From Caulobacteraceae bacterium (GTDB lineage: Bacteria > Pseudomonadota > Alphaproteobacteria > Caulobacterales > Caulobacteraceae): DNA of 64,000 nucleotides. The stretch covers positions 1-64,000 of the forward strand of contig JAIYCQ010000032.1 in the NCBI GenBank assembly GCA_027487945.1. Direction: 5' to 3'. This document shows positions 8,262 through 18,173 of the stretch, one piece after another. A program made the translations under genes and the position numbers. The notes under the pieces are model-generated. The model was not told where the DNA came from and made no database searches. It saw only the letters and a program-made list of their open reading frames with translations. How positions within the stretch are numbered: position 1 is the first letter of the stretch; each line of letters begins with the position of its first letter.

Positions 8262-10004
8262 CTACTCCGCCGCCAGCCGCAGCGGCGCGCTCTGCGCCCC
8301 GCGAACCAGCCGTCCCGGCAGTGCGCCGGTCGGCTCGCCGTCGCGGTAGGTGATCTGGCCGGCCACGACCGTGGCCACATAGCCGTCCGCCCGCTGCACA
8401 AGCCTTCGCCCGCCGGCCGGCAGGTCATAGGCGACGCCGGGCGCATGCAGGGTCAGGCCGTCGTAGTCGATGACATTGAGGTCGGCCCGCAGGCCGACCG
8501 CGATCAGGCCGCGATCCAGCAGCCCGACCGCCTCGGCGGTGTCGCGGGTCTGCATGCGGATCATCTGCTCCAGGCCCAGCTTCGGGCCGCGGGTGCGGTC
8601 GCGGGTCCAGTGGGTGATGTTGCTGGTCGGGAAGCTGCCGTCGCAGATCATGCCGACGTGCGCGCCGCCGTCACTGAGACCCGGCACCGTGTCGCGGTGG
8701 CTGAGCATGGCGAAGCTGGGATCCAGCGAGCCGTTCGCATAGTTCAGGAACGGGTGGTAGAGCATGCCCCGCCCGCCATTGGTCAGCATGTGGTCCAGCG
8801 CCACCTCGTCAGGCCAGAGCCCCTGCGCTGCGGCCAGTTCCTTGATGGTGTCGGCGGCGGTCGGCTCATAGTCGGGCTGCTCGTTCATCAGGAACATGTT
8901 GTCCCAGGCCCGCAGCGCGCTGCCCGCGAACGGCCCCTTGGGATCGAGTTCCTCCGACAGCAGACGCGCGCGGACGGCGGGGTCCTTCAACTGCGCCACC
9001 CGCTCGGCCAGCGGCAGGTGGGCGATGGCCTTGTAGGTCTCGTGCTGGCTGAAGGGGTTGAGCGTCAGCTCCAGCCCGAACAGCACCCCGACCGGGCGGC
9101 CGGCGACCTGGGCCTTCATCGGCAGCCCGTCGTCGTTGGCCTCGGTCAGGGCGGCCAGCAGGATCTTCCAGCTGTCCGGACCCCTGGGGCTCTGGGCGAG
9201 GGAGAAGCTCAGCGGACGGCCGCTCTTCTCGACCAGCCGCCGGAACATGGCGAACTCCTCGGCCGGCTGCTGGAAGTCGGACACGAACTGCAGCACGCCC
9301 TTGCCGGCGGCCTTGAGCCCCAGCGCGATGCCCGCAAGCTCGTCCTCGCCCGCCGTCAGGGTCGGGGTCGGCTGGCCGTCGCTGGTGCGGTGATTGAGGG
9401 TGCGGGAGGTGGAGAAGCCAAGCGCGCCGGCCTCGACCGCGCCCTTGGCGATCACCGCCATCCGCGCGATGTCCTCCCGCGTCGCCGGCTCGCGGTTGGC
9501 GCCGCGCTCGCCCATAACATAGACCCGCAGAGCCGCGTGCGGCAGCTGGGCGGCGATGTCGATGTCGAACGACCGGCCCGACAGGCTGTCGAGGTATTCG
9601 GGGAAGGTCTCCCAGTTCCACGGCAGGCCCTGGGTCAGGACCGGGAAGGGAATGTCCTCCACCCCTTCCATCAGCCGGATCAGCCGATCGTGGTCCTGCG
9701 GTTTGCAGGGGGCGAAGCCGACGCCGCAGTTGCCCATCACCGCCGTGGTCACGCCATGCCAGGATGAGGGCTGCATCCGCTCGTCCCAGGTGGCCTGGCC
9801 GTCGTAGTGGGTGTGGATGTCGACGAAGCCGGGTGTGACGATGCGGCCGGTGGCGTCGATCTCCTCGGTCCCTGTCGGCAGGTTCGGCGCCACGGCGGCG
9901 ATCAGGCCGTCCCTGACCCCGACATCGGCCGGGTAGGGCGCGCCGCCCGACCCGTCGATAACGGTTCCGCCCCGGATCACCAGATCGAACGCCCGTTCGG
10001 CCAT
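8262..10004 (-). CDS. D-aminoacylase-like amidohydrolase
   Basis: 580 residues from ATG 10004. It belongs to the N-acyl-D-amino-acid deacylase group of the amidohydrolase superfamily: LVIRGGTVIDGSGGAPYPADV (~10), the metal motif HTHYDGQATWD (~63-73), the cysteine region MGNCGVGFAPC (~92-102), and LSDGGAHVGMI (~445) with the catalytic aspartate. The two histidine-bearing segments of characterised D-aminoacylases appear here as LQFVSDFQQPAE and PLSFSLAQSP without histidine, so metal content or substrate may differ. No signal peptide. A lone leftward gene; the substrate is not evident from the neighbours. Confidence 0.88.
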   Translation of the reverse strand: MAERAFDLVIRGGTVIDGSGGAPYPADVGVRDGLIAAVAPNLPTGTEEIDATGRIVTPGFVDIHTHYDGQATWDERMQPSSWHGVTTAVMGNCGVGFAPCKPQDHDRLIRLMEGVEDIPFPVLTQGLPWNWETFPEYLDSLSGRSFDIDIAAQLPHAALRVYVMGERGANREPATREDIARMAVIAKGAVEAGALGFSTSRTLNHRTSDGQPTPTLTAGEDELAGIALGLKAAGKGVLQFVSDFQQPAEEFAMFRRLVEKSGRPLSFSLAQSPRGPDSWKILLAALTEANDDGLPMKAQVAGRPVGVLFGLELTLNPFSQHETYKAIAHLPLAERVAQLKDPAVRARLLSEELDPKGPFAGSALRAWDNMFLMNEQPDYEPTAADTIKELAAAQGLWPDEVALDHMLTNGGRGMLYHPFLNYANGSLDPSFAMLSHRDTVPGLSDGGAHVGMICDGSFPTSNITHWTRDRTRGPKLGLEQMIRMQTRDTAEAVGLLDRGLIAVGLRADLNVIDYDGLTLHAPGVAYDLPAGGRRLVQRADGYVATVVAGQITYRDGEPTGALPGRLVRGAQSAPLRLAAE

Positions 10005-10084
10005 GCCGCCACTCCCTGATCGTGTTTCTTATCGTTGATCAGGATCGTCCCGCCGGGTGACGCGCAGGTCAAGGCGTCCGGGGC

Positions 10085-10432
10085 TTATTTCGACTCCACG
10101 GCCACGAGCCGGCGGCAGTCGGCGGGCGCGCAACCGCTCGGGTTGGCGAAGGTGGCCTTCACGTACAGCACCCCGATCGGCTTGCCGCGCGCCTTGCTGT
10201 CGAGCGCCACCCGGAGCACCGGATCGAGCAGGCGGTCATTGGTCTCGATCGCGAACATGCGGGGATTGTCGGCGCCGGCCAGACCGCCGCACTTCAGCAC
10301 CATCCGGTCGCGCATCAGGGTGACGGCGGTCACCGCGCAGTCCGTCCAGGCCCCGCCCTCGGGCGCGTCCTGGGCGAGGACGGGCGTCGAGAGGGTCGAG
10401 ACGGCGGCGAGGGCGAGCAGCAGGGTGCGCAT
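10085..10432 (-). CDS. small exported protein, unknown function
   Basis: 115 residues from ATG 10432, chosen because GGAG lies 7 bases upstream; an in-frame ATG at 10444 is possible. Residues 1-20 (MRTLLLALAAVSTLSTPVLA) form a signal peptide ending AQDA. The mature part has four cysteines (DCAV, KCGG, GCAPADCRR), and a beta-rich pattern. I do not recognise the family. It is followed by the amidohydrolase on the same strand after 80 bases, with no obvious shared role. Confidence 0.72.
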   Translation of the reverse strand: MRTLLLALAAVSTLSTPVLAQDAPEGGAWTDCAVTAVTLMRDRMVLKCGGLAGADNPRMFAIETNDRLLDPVLRVALDSKARGKPIGVLYVKATFANPSGCAPADCRRLVAVESK

Positions 10433-10606
10433 GCGGTACTCCATGGTTCGAGACCAGAAAGCCAGCCCCCCGATCCAAACGCAACTCCCGCCGTCGGCGC
10501 GGCCGCCCAGGTTGACGCGCGCGTGATCTTTTCCTTGCGGCAACGTTCGCCTAGGGTGCGGCGCACCATTCGAACGAGTGTTTGAGAGACAAAGGGAAAA
10601 CGCCAG

Positions 10607-11779
10607 ATGCGCGAAGCCGTCATCGTGTCCTACGCCCGCACCGGCCTCGCCAAGGCGGGCCGCGGCGGATTCAACGTCACCCCGCCCATGAGCATGGCCG
10701 CACACGCCATCAAACATGCGGTGGCCAAGTCGGGCGTCGACCCGGCTGACATCGAGGACTGCTACCTGGGCAACAACGCCCACGGCGCGGCCAACATCGG
10801 TCGCCTCGCCGCCCTGCTGGCCGGCATGCCGGTGACCACCGGCGGCGTGACCATCAACCGCTTCTGCTCCTCGGGCCTGCAGGCCATCGCCATGGCCGCC
10901 AACTATGTGCGCGCCGACGGCGCCGACTGCGTGGTGGCCGGCGGCGTGGAGAGCATCTCCATCCCGGGCGGCGGCATGGGCGGTTCGGGCACGGTCGATC
11001 CGAAGCTGATGGACATCGCCCCGGCGATCTTCATGGCCATGATCGACACCGCCGACATCGTCGCCAAGCGCTACGGCCTGAGCCGTGAGTACCAGGACGA
11101 GTACAGCCTCGAGTCCCAGCGCCGCACGGCCGCGGCCCAGGCCGCCGGCAAGTTCGACGACGAGATCGTCCCGATGGCCACCAAGATGAAGCTGGTCAAC
11201 AAGGAGACCAAGGAAGAGACCCTGGTCGACTACGTGGTCGACAAGGACGAGTGCAACCGGGCCGACACCACCCTGGAAGGCCTGGCCAAGCTGGCCCCGG
11301 TGAAGGGCGAAGGCAACTTCGTCACCGCCGGCAACGCCAGCCAGCTGTCCGACGGCGCCGCCGCCGTGGTGGTGATGGAAGCCAAGGAAGCCGAGCGTCG
11401 CGGTCTCGAGCCGCTGGGCCGTTTCGTGAGCTGGGCCGCCGCCGGCTGCGAGCCTGACGAAATGGGCATCGGGCCGGTGTTCGCCGTGCCCCGCCTGCTC
11501 GCCCGCCAGGGCCTGAAGGTCGACGACATCGACCTGTGGGAACTGAACGAGGCCTTCGCCAGCCAGTGCCTCTACAGCCGCGACAAGCTGGGCATCGACC
11601 CGGCCAAGTACAACGTCAACGGCGGCTCGATCTCGATCGGCCACCCCTTCGGCATGACCGGCGCCCGCTGCACCGGCCACCTGCTGCAGGAAGGCCGTCG
11701 TCGCGGCGCCAAGTGGGGCGTGGTGACCATGTGCATCGGCGGCGGGCAAGGCGGCGCCGGCCTGTTCGAGATCTACTAG
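10607..11779 (+). CDS. acetyl-CoA C-acyltransferase (thiolase)
   Basis: 390 residues. Thiolases cleave 3-ketoacyl-CoA with CoA, or condense acetyl-CoA. The nucleophile Cys87 lies in [11 protein letters not shown], the substrate-binding asparagine/glutamate loop is ELNEAFA (~310), the histidine in [12 protein letters not shown] (~345) and the acid-base cysteine in [13 protein letters not shown] (~376). The first residues [17 protein letters not shown] are typical of the FadA/beta-oxidation branch rather than PhaA. It stands alone, followed by a strong terminator. Confidence 0.95.
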   Translation: MREAVIVSYARTGLAKAGRGGFNVTPPMSMAAHAIKHAVAKSGVDPADIEDCYLGNNAHGAANIGRLAALLAGMPVTTGGVTINRFCSSGLQAIAMAANYVRADGADCVVAGGVESISIPGGGMGGSGTVDPKLMDIAPAIFMAMIDTADIVAKRYGLSREYQDEYSLESQRRTAAAQAAGKFDDEIVPMATKMKLVNKETKEETLVDYVVDKDECNRADTTLEGLAKLAPVKGEGNFVTAGNASQLSDGAAAVVVMEAKEAERRGLEPLGRFVSWAAAGCEPDEMGIGPVFAVPRLLARQGLKVDDIDLWELNEAFASQCLYSRDKLGIDPAKYNVNGGSISIGHPFGMTGARCTGHLLQEGRRRGAKWGVVTMCIGGGQGGAGLFEIY

Positions 11780-11849
11780 GCACAAGGCGCTCGATCCGGT
11801 CGAGGCTTTAGCCGCCAAGGCCGGGTCAGTCCCTGAGAGCACGACAGCG

Positions 11850-11889
11850 AGGCAGGATGAACCGATCGGTTCGTCCTGCCTTTGCTTTG
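11850..11889 (+). terminator. Rho-independent terminator after the thiolase gene
   Basis: Arms 11850-11864 and 11867-11881 pair over 15 bp with one wobble position, centred on ACCGATCGGT, and are followed by TTTGCTTTG. It ends rightward transcription 70 bases past the thiolase stop. Confidence 0.85.
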
Positions 11890-11966
11890 CCCGAAGGTTC
11901 CCGCTTGGCGGTTCGTTAACCCGTCGAGCGCACCCTCTGCGCGTCGCATCCAGGGGAGCGTCCGCC

Positions 11967-12098
11967 ATGGCCGTGAAGGCCGTTTTCGCCATCGCCGCCG
12001 CGGCGGCCGTCGCCATCGCCCTGCTGCTGCCCGTGCCGGGCCAGCAGTCGCAGGCCAAGGCCTCGCGGTTCGAGACCGTCGCGGTCGGTCAGGGGTAG
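11967..12098 (+). CDS. 43-residue single-span small protein
   Basis: A short frame with a good ribosome site (GGGGAG 9 bases before ATG). The product is MAVKAVFAIAAAAAVAIALL followed by LPVPGQQSQAKASRFETVAVGQG: one hydrophobic helix (residues ~5-22) after a lysine, then a polar tail. This may be a signal peptide with a tiny mature part or a membrane-anchored microprotein. Located after the thiolase terminator, so separately transcribed. Codon use matches neighbours. Unknown function. Confidence 0.6.
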   Translation: MAVKAVFAIAAAAAVAIALLLPVPGQQSQAKASRFETVAVGQG

Positions 12099-12113
12099 GC
12101 GGAAAGCGCCCTG

Positions 12114-12218
12114 CGTGCTTCGACACGCGCCTGCGGCGCTGCTCAGCACGACGTAGATGAACAGCCTTCAAACGACGTCATCCTGAGCAGCCGCGAAGCG
12201 GCGTGTCGAAGGACGCAC
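12114..12218. repeat. inverted intergenic repeat
   Basis: Left arm 12114-12153 (CGTGCTTCGACACGCGCCTG...GCTGCTCAGCACGACG) and right arm 12176-12218 (CGTCATCCTGAGCAGCCGCG...GTGTCGAAGGACGCAC) are imperfect complements of each other. The right arm contains the widespread GTCATCCTGAGC...GTCGAAGGA type of repeat. It lies in the convergent gap between the 43-residue gene and the lipoprotein gene. Confidence 0.75.
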
Positions 12219-12278
12219 GGCGAACGCGGCGTTCATGGGTGGCTCGAACAGGTCGGGCCATAAGGATGGAAAGAAGCG

Positions 12279-12740
12279 CTACTCCCCTTCGCGCGGCTCG
12301 GCGCTCAGCGGGAAGGCGCACCCCTTGAGGACGACGTCGCCTTCCCGAAGCTCGGCGGTGTAGTCGTACTTCAGGTCGCTCATGCCATCGCTGCACGCCG
12401 CCTGCGTCACCGTCAGCACGACCGGCGTGGTCCCGGCCTGGGCGGTCCAGGTTCCGGTGGTTCCGGACGTGCCGAGGGCGGCGTTGGTGGCCACCACCTC
12501 GGGCGGCTCGGGGCGGGTGATGGTGATCGTCGTCCCCTTCACGTCCGCCCGCCAGAAGGGCTCGGTCCCCCGGGCGCCGAAGTCGACCGCGTACTGGCCG
12601 GCCGGCTCGGCCGGCGCGGCGGCCTCGGGCGGCGCATCGGCGGGCGGCGGCGCGTCGGCCCCGCCGGGCGCTTCCTGACCGCAGGCGGCGAGCATCAGGG
12701 CGGACGCGAAGAGGACGGCGATGGGGCGCAGGCGGGACAT
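12279..12740 (-). CDS. lipoprotein, COG3650-like
   Basis: 153 residues. The lipobox LAAC puts the lipidated cysteine at residue 20; a Pro/Ala-rich linker follows (~25-47). The domain has FGARGTEPFWRADVKGTTIT and a later ACSDGMSDLKYDYTAEL...LKGCAF, a pattern of the uncharacterised envelope proteins grouped as COG3650, in which two cysteines likely bond. No enzymatic motif. Leftward, diverging from the methyltransferase gene with a ~50-base gap. Confidence 0.75.
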   Translation of the reverse strand: MSRLRPIAVLFASALMLAACGQEAPGGADAPPPADAPPEAAAPAEPAGQYAVDFGARGTEPFWRADVKGTTITITRPEPPEVVATNAALGTSGTTGTWTAQAGTTPVVLTVTQAACSDGMSDLKYDYTAELREGDVVLKGCAFPLSAEPREGE

Positions 12741-12789
12741 TGGGGCGCTTCTCCTCGAAAGGTCGCGGGCAGGTTAGACTCATTTCGCG

Positions 12790-13905
12790 ATGAGTCGGAA
12801 TCCTCCCCTCGGTTTCCTGGAGTTCTTCGCCGGAGGGGGCATGGCCCGGCTCGGGCTCGGCGAGGGCTGGTCCTGCCTCTACGCCAACGACTTCGATCCT
12901 GTGAAGGCGGCGACCTACCGCGCCAACCATGCAGACGCCGCGGCGCACTTCCGGCAGGGCGACGTCTGGGCGGTGCAGCCCGGCGACCTGCCCGGCCGGG
13001 CCGATCTGGCCTGGGCCTCCAGCCCCTGTCAGGATTTCAGCCTGGCGGGAGCACGGGCGGGGCTGACCGGCGGCCGCTCGGGCGCCTTCTTCGGCTTCTG
13101 GCGGCTGGTTGAGGCGCTCAACGCGCAGGACCGCGCGCCCCGCGCCATCGTCATCGAGAACGTCGTCGGCCTGCTGACCTCGCACGGCGGCAAGGACTTC
13201 GAGGCCCTGTGCCGGGCGCTGGCCGGCCAGGGCTACCGCTTCGGCGCGCTCGAGATCGACGCAGCCGCCTTCACCCCGCAGAGCCGCCCCCGGGTCTTCG
13301 TGATCGCCACCCGGGAGCAGGCCGGCGCGCGGACCGGTCGCTGCGGCTTCCACAGCAAGGCCATCACCGAGGCGCACAGCCGGCTGCCCGATCCGCTCAA
13401 GGCCTCATGGATCTGGTGGGACCTTCCCGCCCCGCCGGCCCGCAACACCGACCTCTCCGCCCTGCTGGAAGACGATGGCGCCGTGACCTGGCGAAGCGAC
13501 GCCGACACCGCCCGGCTGCTGGCGCAGATGACGCCGCTACACCGGGTGCGGCTGGAGGGGGCCGGCCGCACGGTCGGAGCCGTCTATCGCCGCACGAGGG
13601 CCGGAACGCCGCAGGCCGAGGTGCGCATAGACGGCCTCGCCGGCTGCCTGCGCACGGCCCGGGGCGGCTCCTCACGCCAGACCATCGTGGTGTCGGAAGG
13701 CGGCGCCGTCCGCTCCCGGCTCCTCACCCCGCGCGAGGGCGCCCGACTGATGGGCCTGCCTGACAGCTATGTCCTGCCGAAGGGCTCGACAGCGGCGTTC
13801 CACGTCGTCGGCGACGGCGTCGCAGTACCCGTCGTGCGCTGGCTGTCCGCCCATCTTCTGGAGCCCCTGCTGAGAGATTCCGTGAATCCGCTCGCAGCCG
13901 AATGA
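12790..13905 (+). CDS. DNA (cytosine-5) methyltransferase
   Basis: 371 residues. Motif I FLEFFAGGGMARLGLG (~9-24), motif IV with the nucleophile Cys80 in SSPCQDFSLAGAR, motif VI VIENVVG (~119), motif VIII QSRPRVFVIA (~168), and motifs IX-X at the end (TPREGARLMGLPDSY, ~315, then VVGDGVAVPVVRWL). It transfers methyl from SAM to C5 of cytosine in a specific DNA site. No restriction endonuclease gene is next to it, so it is an orphan methylase; a Vsr repair endonuclease gene lies two genes on. Caulobacter has an orphan m5C enzyme of this sort; target sequence cannot be read from the gene. Confidence 0.95.
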   Translation: MSRNPPLGFLEFFAGGGMARLGLGEGWSCLYANDFDPVKAATYRANHADAAAHFRQGDVWAVQPGDLPGRADLAWASSPCQDFSLAGARAGLTGGRSGAFFGFWRLVEALNAQDRAPRAIVIENVVGLLTSHGGKDFEALCRALAGQGYRFGALEIDAAAFTPQSRPRVFVIATREQAGARTGRCGFHSKAITEAHSRLPDPLKASWIWWDLPAPPARNTDLSALLEDDGAVTWRSDADTARLLAQMTPLHRVRLEGAGRTVGAVYRRTRAGTPQAEVRIDGLAGCLRTARGGSSRQTIVVSEGGAVRSRLLTPREGARLMGLPDSYVLPKGSTAAFHVVGDGVAVPVVRWLSAHLLEPLLRDSVNPLAAE

Positions 13906-13973
13906 GCGCTGACAACGCCCGTGGGCGGCTCTAGGGTCGCGGCAACAGAACACGCTCCCGCCGGAGACCACCC

Positions 13974-14948
<975 letters not shown>

Positions 14949-14963
14949 GCGCGGGGCATCCCC

Positions 14964-15392
14964 GTGGCGGACGTCTTCACGCCCGAGAAGCGCTCCGCCG
15001 TCATGCGGCGGGTCAAGGGGCGCGACACGGGGCCTGAGAAGACCGTCCGCCGGCTGCTGACCGCGCTCGGCGCACGCTATCGCCTGCACCGCAAGGATCT
15101 GCCCGGCAGGCCGGACATCGTCATGCCGGGCCGAAGGCTGGCGCTGTTCGTCCACGGCTGCTTCTGGCACGGCCATGAGTGCCCGCGCGGGGCGCGGGTC
15201 CCGGAGCAGAATCGCGACTACTGGCTAGGCAAGGTCGGGCGCAACCGGGCGCGGGATGAGACGGCTCAGGCGGCGCTGCGCGAGCAGGGCTGGCGGGTTG
15301 CGGTGGTCTGGGAGTGCGAGCTGAAGGACGAGGCGGGGCTGGGCGCGCGTTTGCGGGCGATGCTGGGGACCGCTTCCGGCGATAGCTCCTAG
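14964..15392 (+). CDS. vsr: very short patch repair endonuclease
   Basis: 142 residues. Vsr nicks DNA 5' of the T in T:G mismatches that arise by deamination of 5-methylcytosine. Start GTG 14964 follows AGG... weakly. Family features: the opening TPEKRSAVMRRVKGRDTGPE, the catalytic aspartate in LPGRPDIVMPGRRLALFVHG, and the metal/structural CFWHGHECPRG with histidines and cysteines, then NRDYWLGKVGRN. Fits the pairing with the nearby C5 methyltransferase. Convergent with the kinase gene by 7 bases. Confidence 0.95.
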   Translation: MADVFTPEKRSAVMRRVKGRDTGPEKTVRRLLTALGARYRLHRKDLPGRPDIVMPGRRLALFVHGCFWHGHECPRGARVPEQNRDYWLGKVGRNRARDETAQAALREQGWRVAVVWECELKDEAGLGARLRAMLGTASGDSS

Positions 15393-15399
15393 CTGTCCC

Positions 15400-17139
15400 C
15401 TAGGCCGCTTCGGCTTCCCGCGTCGGCGTCGCCGCGAGCGCCTCTTCCAGCGCCGCGTAGAGCTGGGCCGGCTCGATGGGCTTGGCGACATGGCCGGTCA
15501 TGCCGGCGGCGCGACAGGCCTCCCAGTCGCGCTCGGTGGCCGAGGCGGTGATGGCGATGACGGGGACGAACTGGTTGGGACCGGGCCGGCTGCGCAGCAG
15601 ACGGGTGGCGTCCCGGCCGTCCATGTCCGGCATGTAGACGTCCATCAGCACCACGTCGAAGCGCTCCAGGGCGAGCAGCTCCAGCCCCTCCTCCGCCGAG
15701 CTGATGGTCACCGGCGTAATGCCCAGCGGGGCCAGGACCAGGGTCAGGGCCTGGCGGTTGACGGCGTGGTCGTCGACGACCAGCACCCGGGCCTCGACCG
15801 ATTCCGGCGCCGCCGCGGGCGCGGCGACCTCGGCGGCCGGCAGGTTCAGTTCGAGGGTGAAGGCCGCGCCCTCGCCCGGGGCGCTGACCGCGGTCAGGTC
15901 GCCGCCCATCAGGCGGGCGAGTTCGCGGCTGATGGCGAGGCCGAGACCCGAGCCGCCGTGCTTGCGCGCGGCGCCGGCCTCGAGCTGCTCGAAGGGCATG
16001 AACAGACGGGCGACCTTTTCGGGCGTCATGCCGGGGCCAGTGTCGGCCACGCACAGCGAGACAGCCCAGCCGCCGGGCGCGGGAGCGCTGGCGATCCGCA
16101 CGGTCACCGCGCCGTTGGCCGTAAATTTGATGGCGTTGGACAGCAGGTTGTTGAGCACCTGGTTCAGGCGCGTCGGATCCCCGACGACACGGGCCGGCAG
16201 GGCGCGGGCGCCTTCGACCCGCATGCGCAGGCCCTTCTCGCGGGCCTGGGGCCGCCACATCTTCAGGGCGTTGTTGACGGTGGCGCGCAGATCGAAGGGG
16301 ATGGCCTCCACCTCCATGCGACCGACCTCGATCTTGGACAGGTCCAGAAGGTCGTCGAGCAGGGCGCGCATCATCTGGCCGGCGTGGGCGATCAGTCGGG
16401 CCGGGGCGCGGGCCGAGGCCTCGCCGGAGCGCTCCAGCTCTGCGGCGCCGGCCAGGATGGCGCTGATCGGGGTCCGCAGCTCATGGCTGATGGCGGCGAT
16501 ATAGGCGCTTTTGGCCTCTACGGCGGCCTCGGCCTCGGCGCGGCGTTGATCGGCCTCGGCCTTGGCGCGGTCCTCGGCGCGGCGAGCGTCCTCGGTGGTG
16601 ATCCAGGCCCCGATGATGTTGAGCATGATCAGACCGGTGGCGATCAGCATCGTGGTCAGCAGCGGGCTGGACACCCGCCCCAGATCGGACAGCGGCATGG
16701 CCAGCAGGAACAGACCGTAGGGCACGGCCGAAGCCGCGAAGGCGATGCGCGAGCCGCGGCTGAGCGCGATGACGTTGGTCATGGCTCCGGCGATCACCGA
16801 GACGCCGAGCGCCGGGCCGTAGACCCCGGCATTGCTCCACAGCGCCACGCCGACGGCCCCGAAGACCAGGGCGCTCGGCATGAACAGGATGATGGCGACG
16901 TTCGCGGCTGCGGCGGCGCTGTCCATGGGGCGGGCCAGCAGGCGGGGCCCGATCCAGGTATCACCCATCTGCACGGCGATGTAGACCCCTGCCCAGAGCC
17001 ACATCGCAGGCCAGCCCATGGCGGCATGGAGCGCGGCCGCCATGAGCACCGCGGTGATCACCCGCGCCGGCAGGTGTGCACGACGCACCGCTACCGCGGC
17101 ACGCAAGCCGAACCTGTCCTCCGCCTCGCTGTTGGTCAT
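15400..17139 (-). CDS. hybrid sensor histidine kinase / response regulator
   Basis: 579 residues. A membrane domain of about six helices (residues ~25-180) is followed by a short coiled coil (EDARRAEDRAKAEADQRRAEAEAAVEA), the HisKA domain with phospho-acceptor His219 in AISHELRTPI, the HATPase domain (N box NNLLSNAIKFT, ~330; G boxes DTGPGM ~367 and GGSGLGLAIS ~395), a linker, and a receiver domain with phospho-acceptor Asp500 in VVLMDVYMPDMDG. No extracellular sensor domain is seen, so the ligand may be membrane-borne. No partner regulator is adjacent. Upstream on the same strand nothing suggests an operon. Confidence 0.94.
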   Translation of the reverse strand: MTNSEAEDRFGLRAAVAVRRAHLPARVITAVLMAAALHAAMGWPAMWLWAGVYIAVQMGDTWIGPRLLARPMDSAAAAANVAIILFMPSALVFGAVGVALWSNAGVYGPALGVSVIAGAMTNVIALSRGSRIAFAASAVPYGLFLLAMPLSDLGRVSSPLLTTMLIATGLIMLNIIGAWITTEDARRAEDRAKAEADQRRAEAEAAVEAKSAYIAAISHELRTPISAILAGAAELERSGEASARAPARLIAHAGQMMRALLDDLLDLSKIEVGRMEVEAIPFDLRATVNNALKMWRPQAREKGLRMRVEGARALPARVVGDPTRLNQVLNNLLSNAIKFTANGAVTVRIASAPAPGGWAVSLCVADTGPGMTPEKVARLFMPFEQLEAGAARKHGGSGLGLAISRELARLMGGDLTAVSAPGEGAAFTLELNLPAAEVAAPAAAPESVEARVLVVDDHAVNRQALTLVLAPLGITPVTISSAEEGLELLALERFDVVLMDVYMPDMDGRDATRLLRSRPGPNQFVPVIAITASATERDWEACRAAGMTGHVAKPIEPAQLYAALEEALAATPTREAEAA

Positions 17140-17229
17140 CGTCGTTCCCGTCGTTTCAGTGACGATGGGGCAGGCGATCCTAAGACTCAGTGAAAGAACG
17201 CGGGTAGCCGGCTCATTTTGAGTAGGCCA

Positions 17230-17697
17230 TCAACGCCCGGGCGCCTCGACCACCACTTCGGTCCGCACCGAGTTGGCGATGAAACAGTCCTCGTGGGCGG
17301 CGTGATGCAGGGCGTCGAGCGTGGCCGCGTCAGGGGCGGCGCCGTCGAAGACGATCTCCGGGCGGAGCGTGACCCGGGTGACGGCGATCTTGCCCTCGGC
17401 GGTCTTGCGCATCACACCCCTCGCCTCGTCGCGGTAGGATGTGACCAGGTAGCCGGCCTCGCGCGCCTTGTGCAGGAAGGTCAGCATGTGACAGTTGCTG
17501 AGCGCGGCGACCAGCAGCTCCTCGGGATCGACCGCCGCCTCGACCGACCAGGGCAGGGGCACGACACTGGGCGAGGACGAGGCGGGTATGGTGACGCCGC
17601 CGTCGAAGGCGACAGTATGTCCGCGGCTGTAGCGGCCGGCGACGAAATCCTCGCCCGACTTCAGCGACCACTCGATTGTGGCGGTGTACCCGGCCAT
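17230..17697 (-). CDS. OsmC family protein
   Basis: 155 residues from ATG 17697. OsmC/Ohr proteins are cysteine-based peroxidases. Here the pattern is VDPEELLVAALSNCHMLTFLHKAREAGY (~68-95), with the first redox cysteine in SNCHML and the second in HEDCFIANSVRTEV (~137). This is the YhfA/OsmC subgroup that often acts on organic hydroperoxides. The ATG overlaps the stop of the next gene upstream (TGATG), so translation is coupled to it. Confidence 0.9.
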   Translation of the reverse strand: MAGYTATIEWSLKSGEDFVAGRYSRGHTVAFDGGVTIPASSSPSVVPLPWSVEAAVDPEELLVAALSNCHMLTFLHKAREAGYLVTSYRDEARGVMRKTAEGKIAVTRVTLRPEIVFDGAAPDAATLDALHHAAHEDCFIANSVRTEVVVEAPGR

Positions 17698-18080
17698 CAG
17701 CGGGCCTCTGTCGCGCGACAGACGCCGCCCAGGAGACCCGCCCGGTAGGTGAAGGTCAGCCGGGTCCCCGCCGCAAGCGCGCGAGGAAGCGGGCAATCGC
17801 TGTAGTCCTCCCGCCCGTTGAGCAGCACATGGCGGGGGGCGTCGGTCCAGAGGTTGAGCTGAGGCTCGACCAGGGTCGCAGCCGATGCCGAGACGCAACC
17901 GGTTTCGCCGGGCGACAGCCGCGCGAGCGGCTCCTGCCACAGCGGCTCGCGCGCGGTGGCGCTGGCGCCGTTCCCGGCGGTCACGACCACGCTCCGGCTT
18001 CGCCCGTCCCGCAGGCGACCCAGGAGGGTCTCTTCGGACGCGTTGACAACACAGACTTCAGCGGCGACGTCGTCCAGCAT
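17697..18080 (-). CDS. unknown protein coupled to OsmC
   Basis: 127 residues from ATG 18080, supported by GGGAGGAT 7 bases upstream. It begins MLDDVAAEVCVVNASEETLL and has no signal peptide or membrane helix. Residues 30-120 look beta-rich, with FTYRAGLLGGVC near the end; four cysteines are scattered. The TGATG junction with the OsmC gene implies production in a fixed ratio, and may mean a shared redox role. I do not recognise the family. Confidence 0.65.
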   Translation of the reverse strand: MLDDVAAEVCVVNASEETLLGRLRDGRSRSVVVTAGNGASATAREPLWQEPLARLSPGETGCVSASAATLVEPQLNLWTDAPRHVLLNGREDYSDCPLPRALAAGTRLTFTYRAGLLGGVCRATEAR

Positions 18081-18173
18081 GGCTATCCTCCCTGGGAAAA
18101 CAGGCAGGGTCCAGCTTGGCGCCATTGCGGGCGAAAAATAAGGCGCTGTCGGCGTCGGGGCCGAGACCCGGAC

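Noticed and set aside
8151-9767. Long rightward frame opposite the amidohydrolase
   Set aside because: Antisense of a gene with clear metal-binding motifs and starts inside a repeat element.
10433-12058. A 1.6-kb upstream extension of the small exported protein gene at 10085
   Set aside because: The extension is antisense to the thiolase, while a signal peptide and ribosome site occur at 10432.
15490-17193. Long rightward frame opposite the histidine kinase
   Set aside because: Antisense of a gene with all kinase and receiver motifs.
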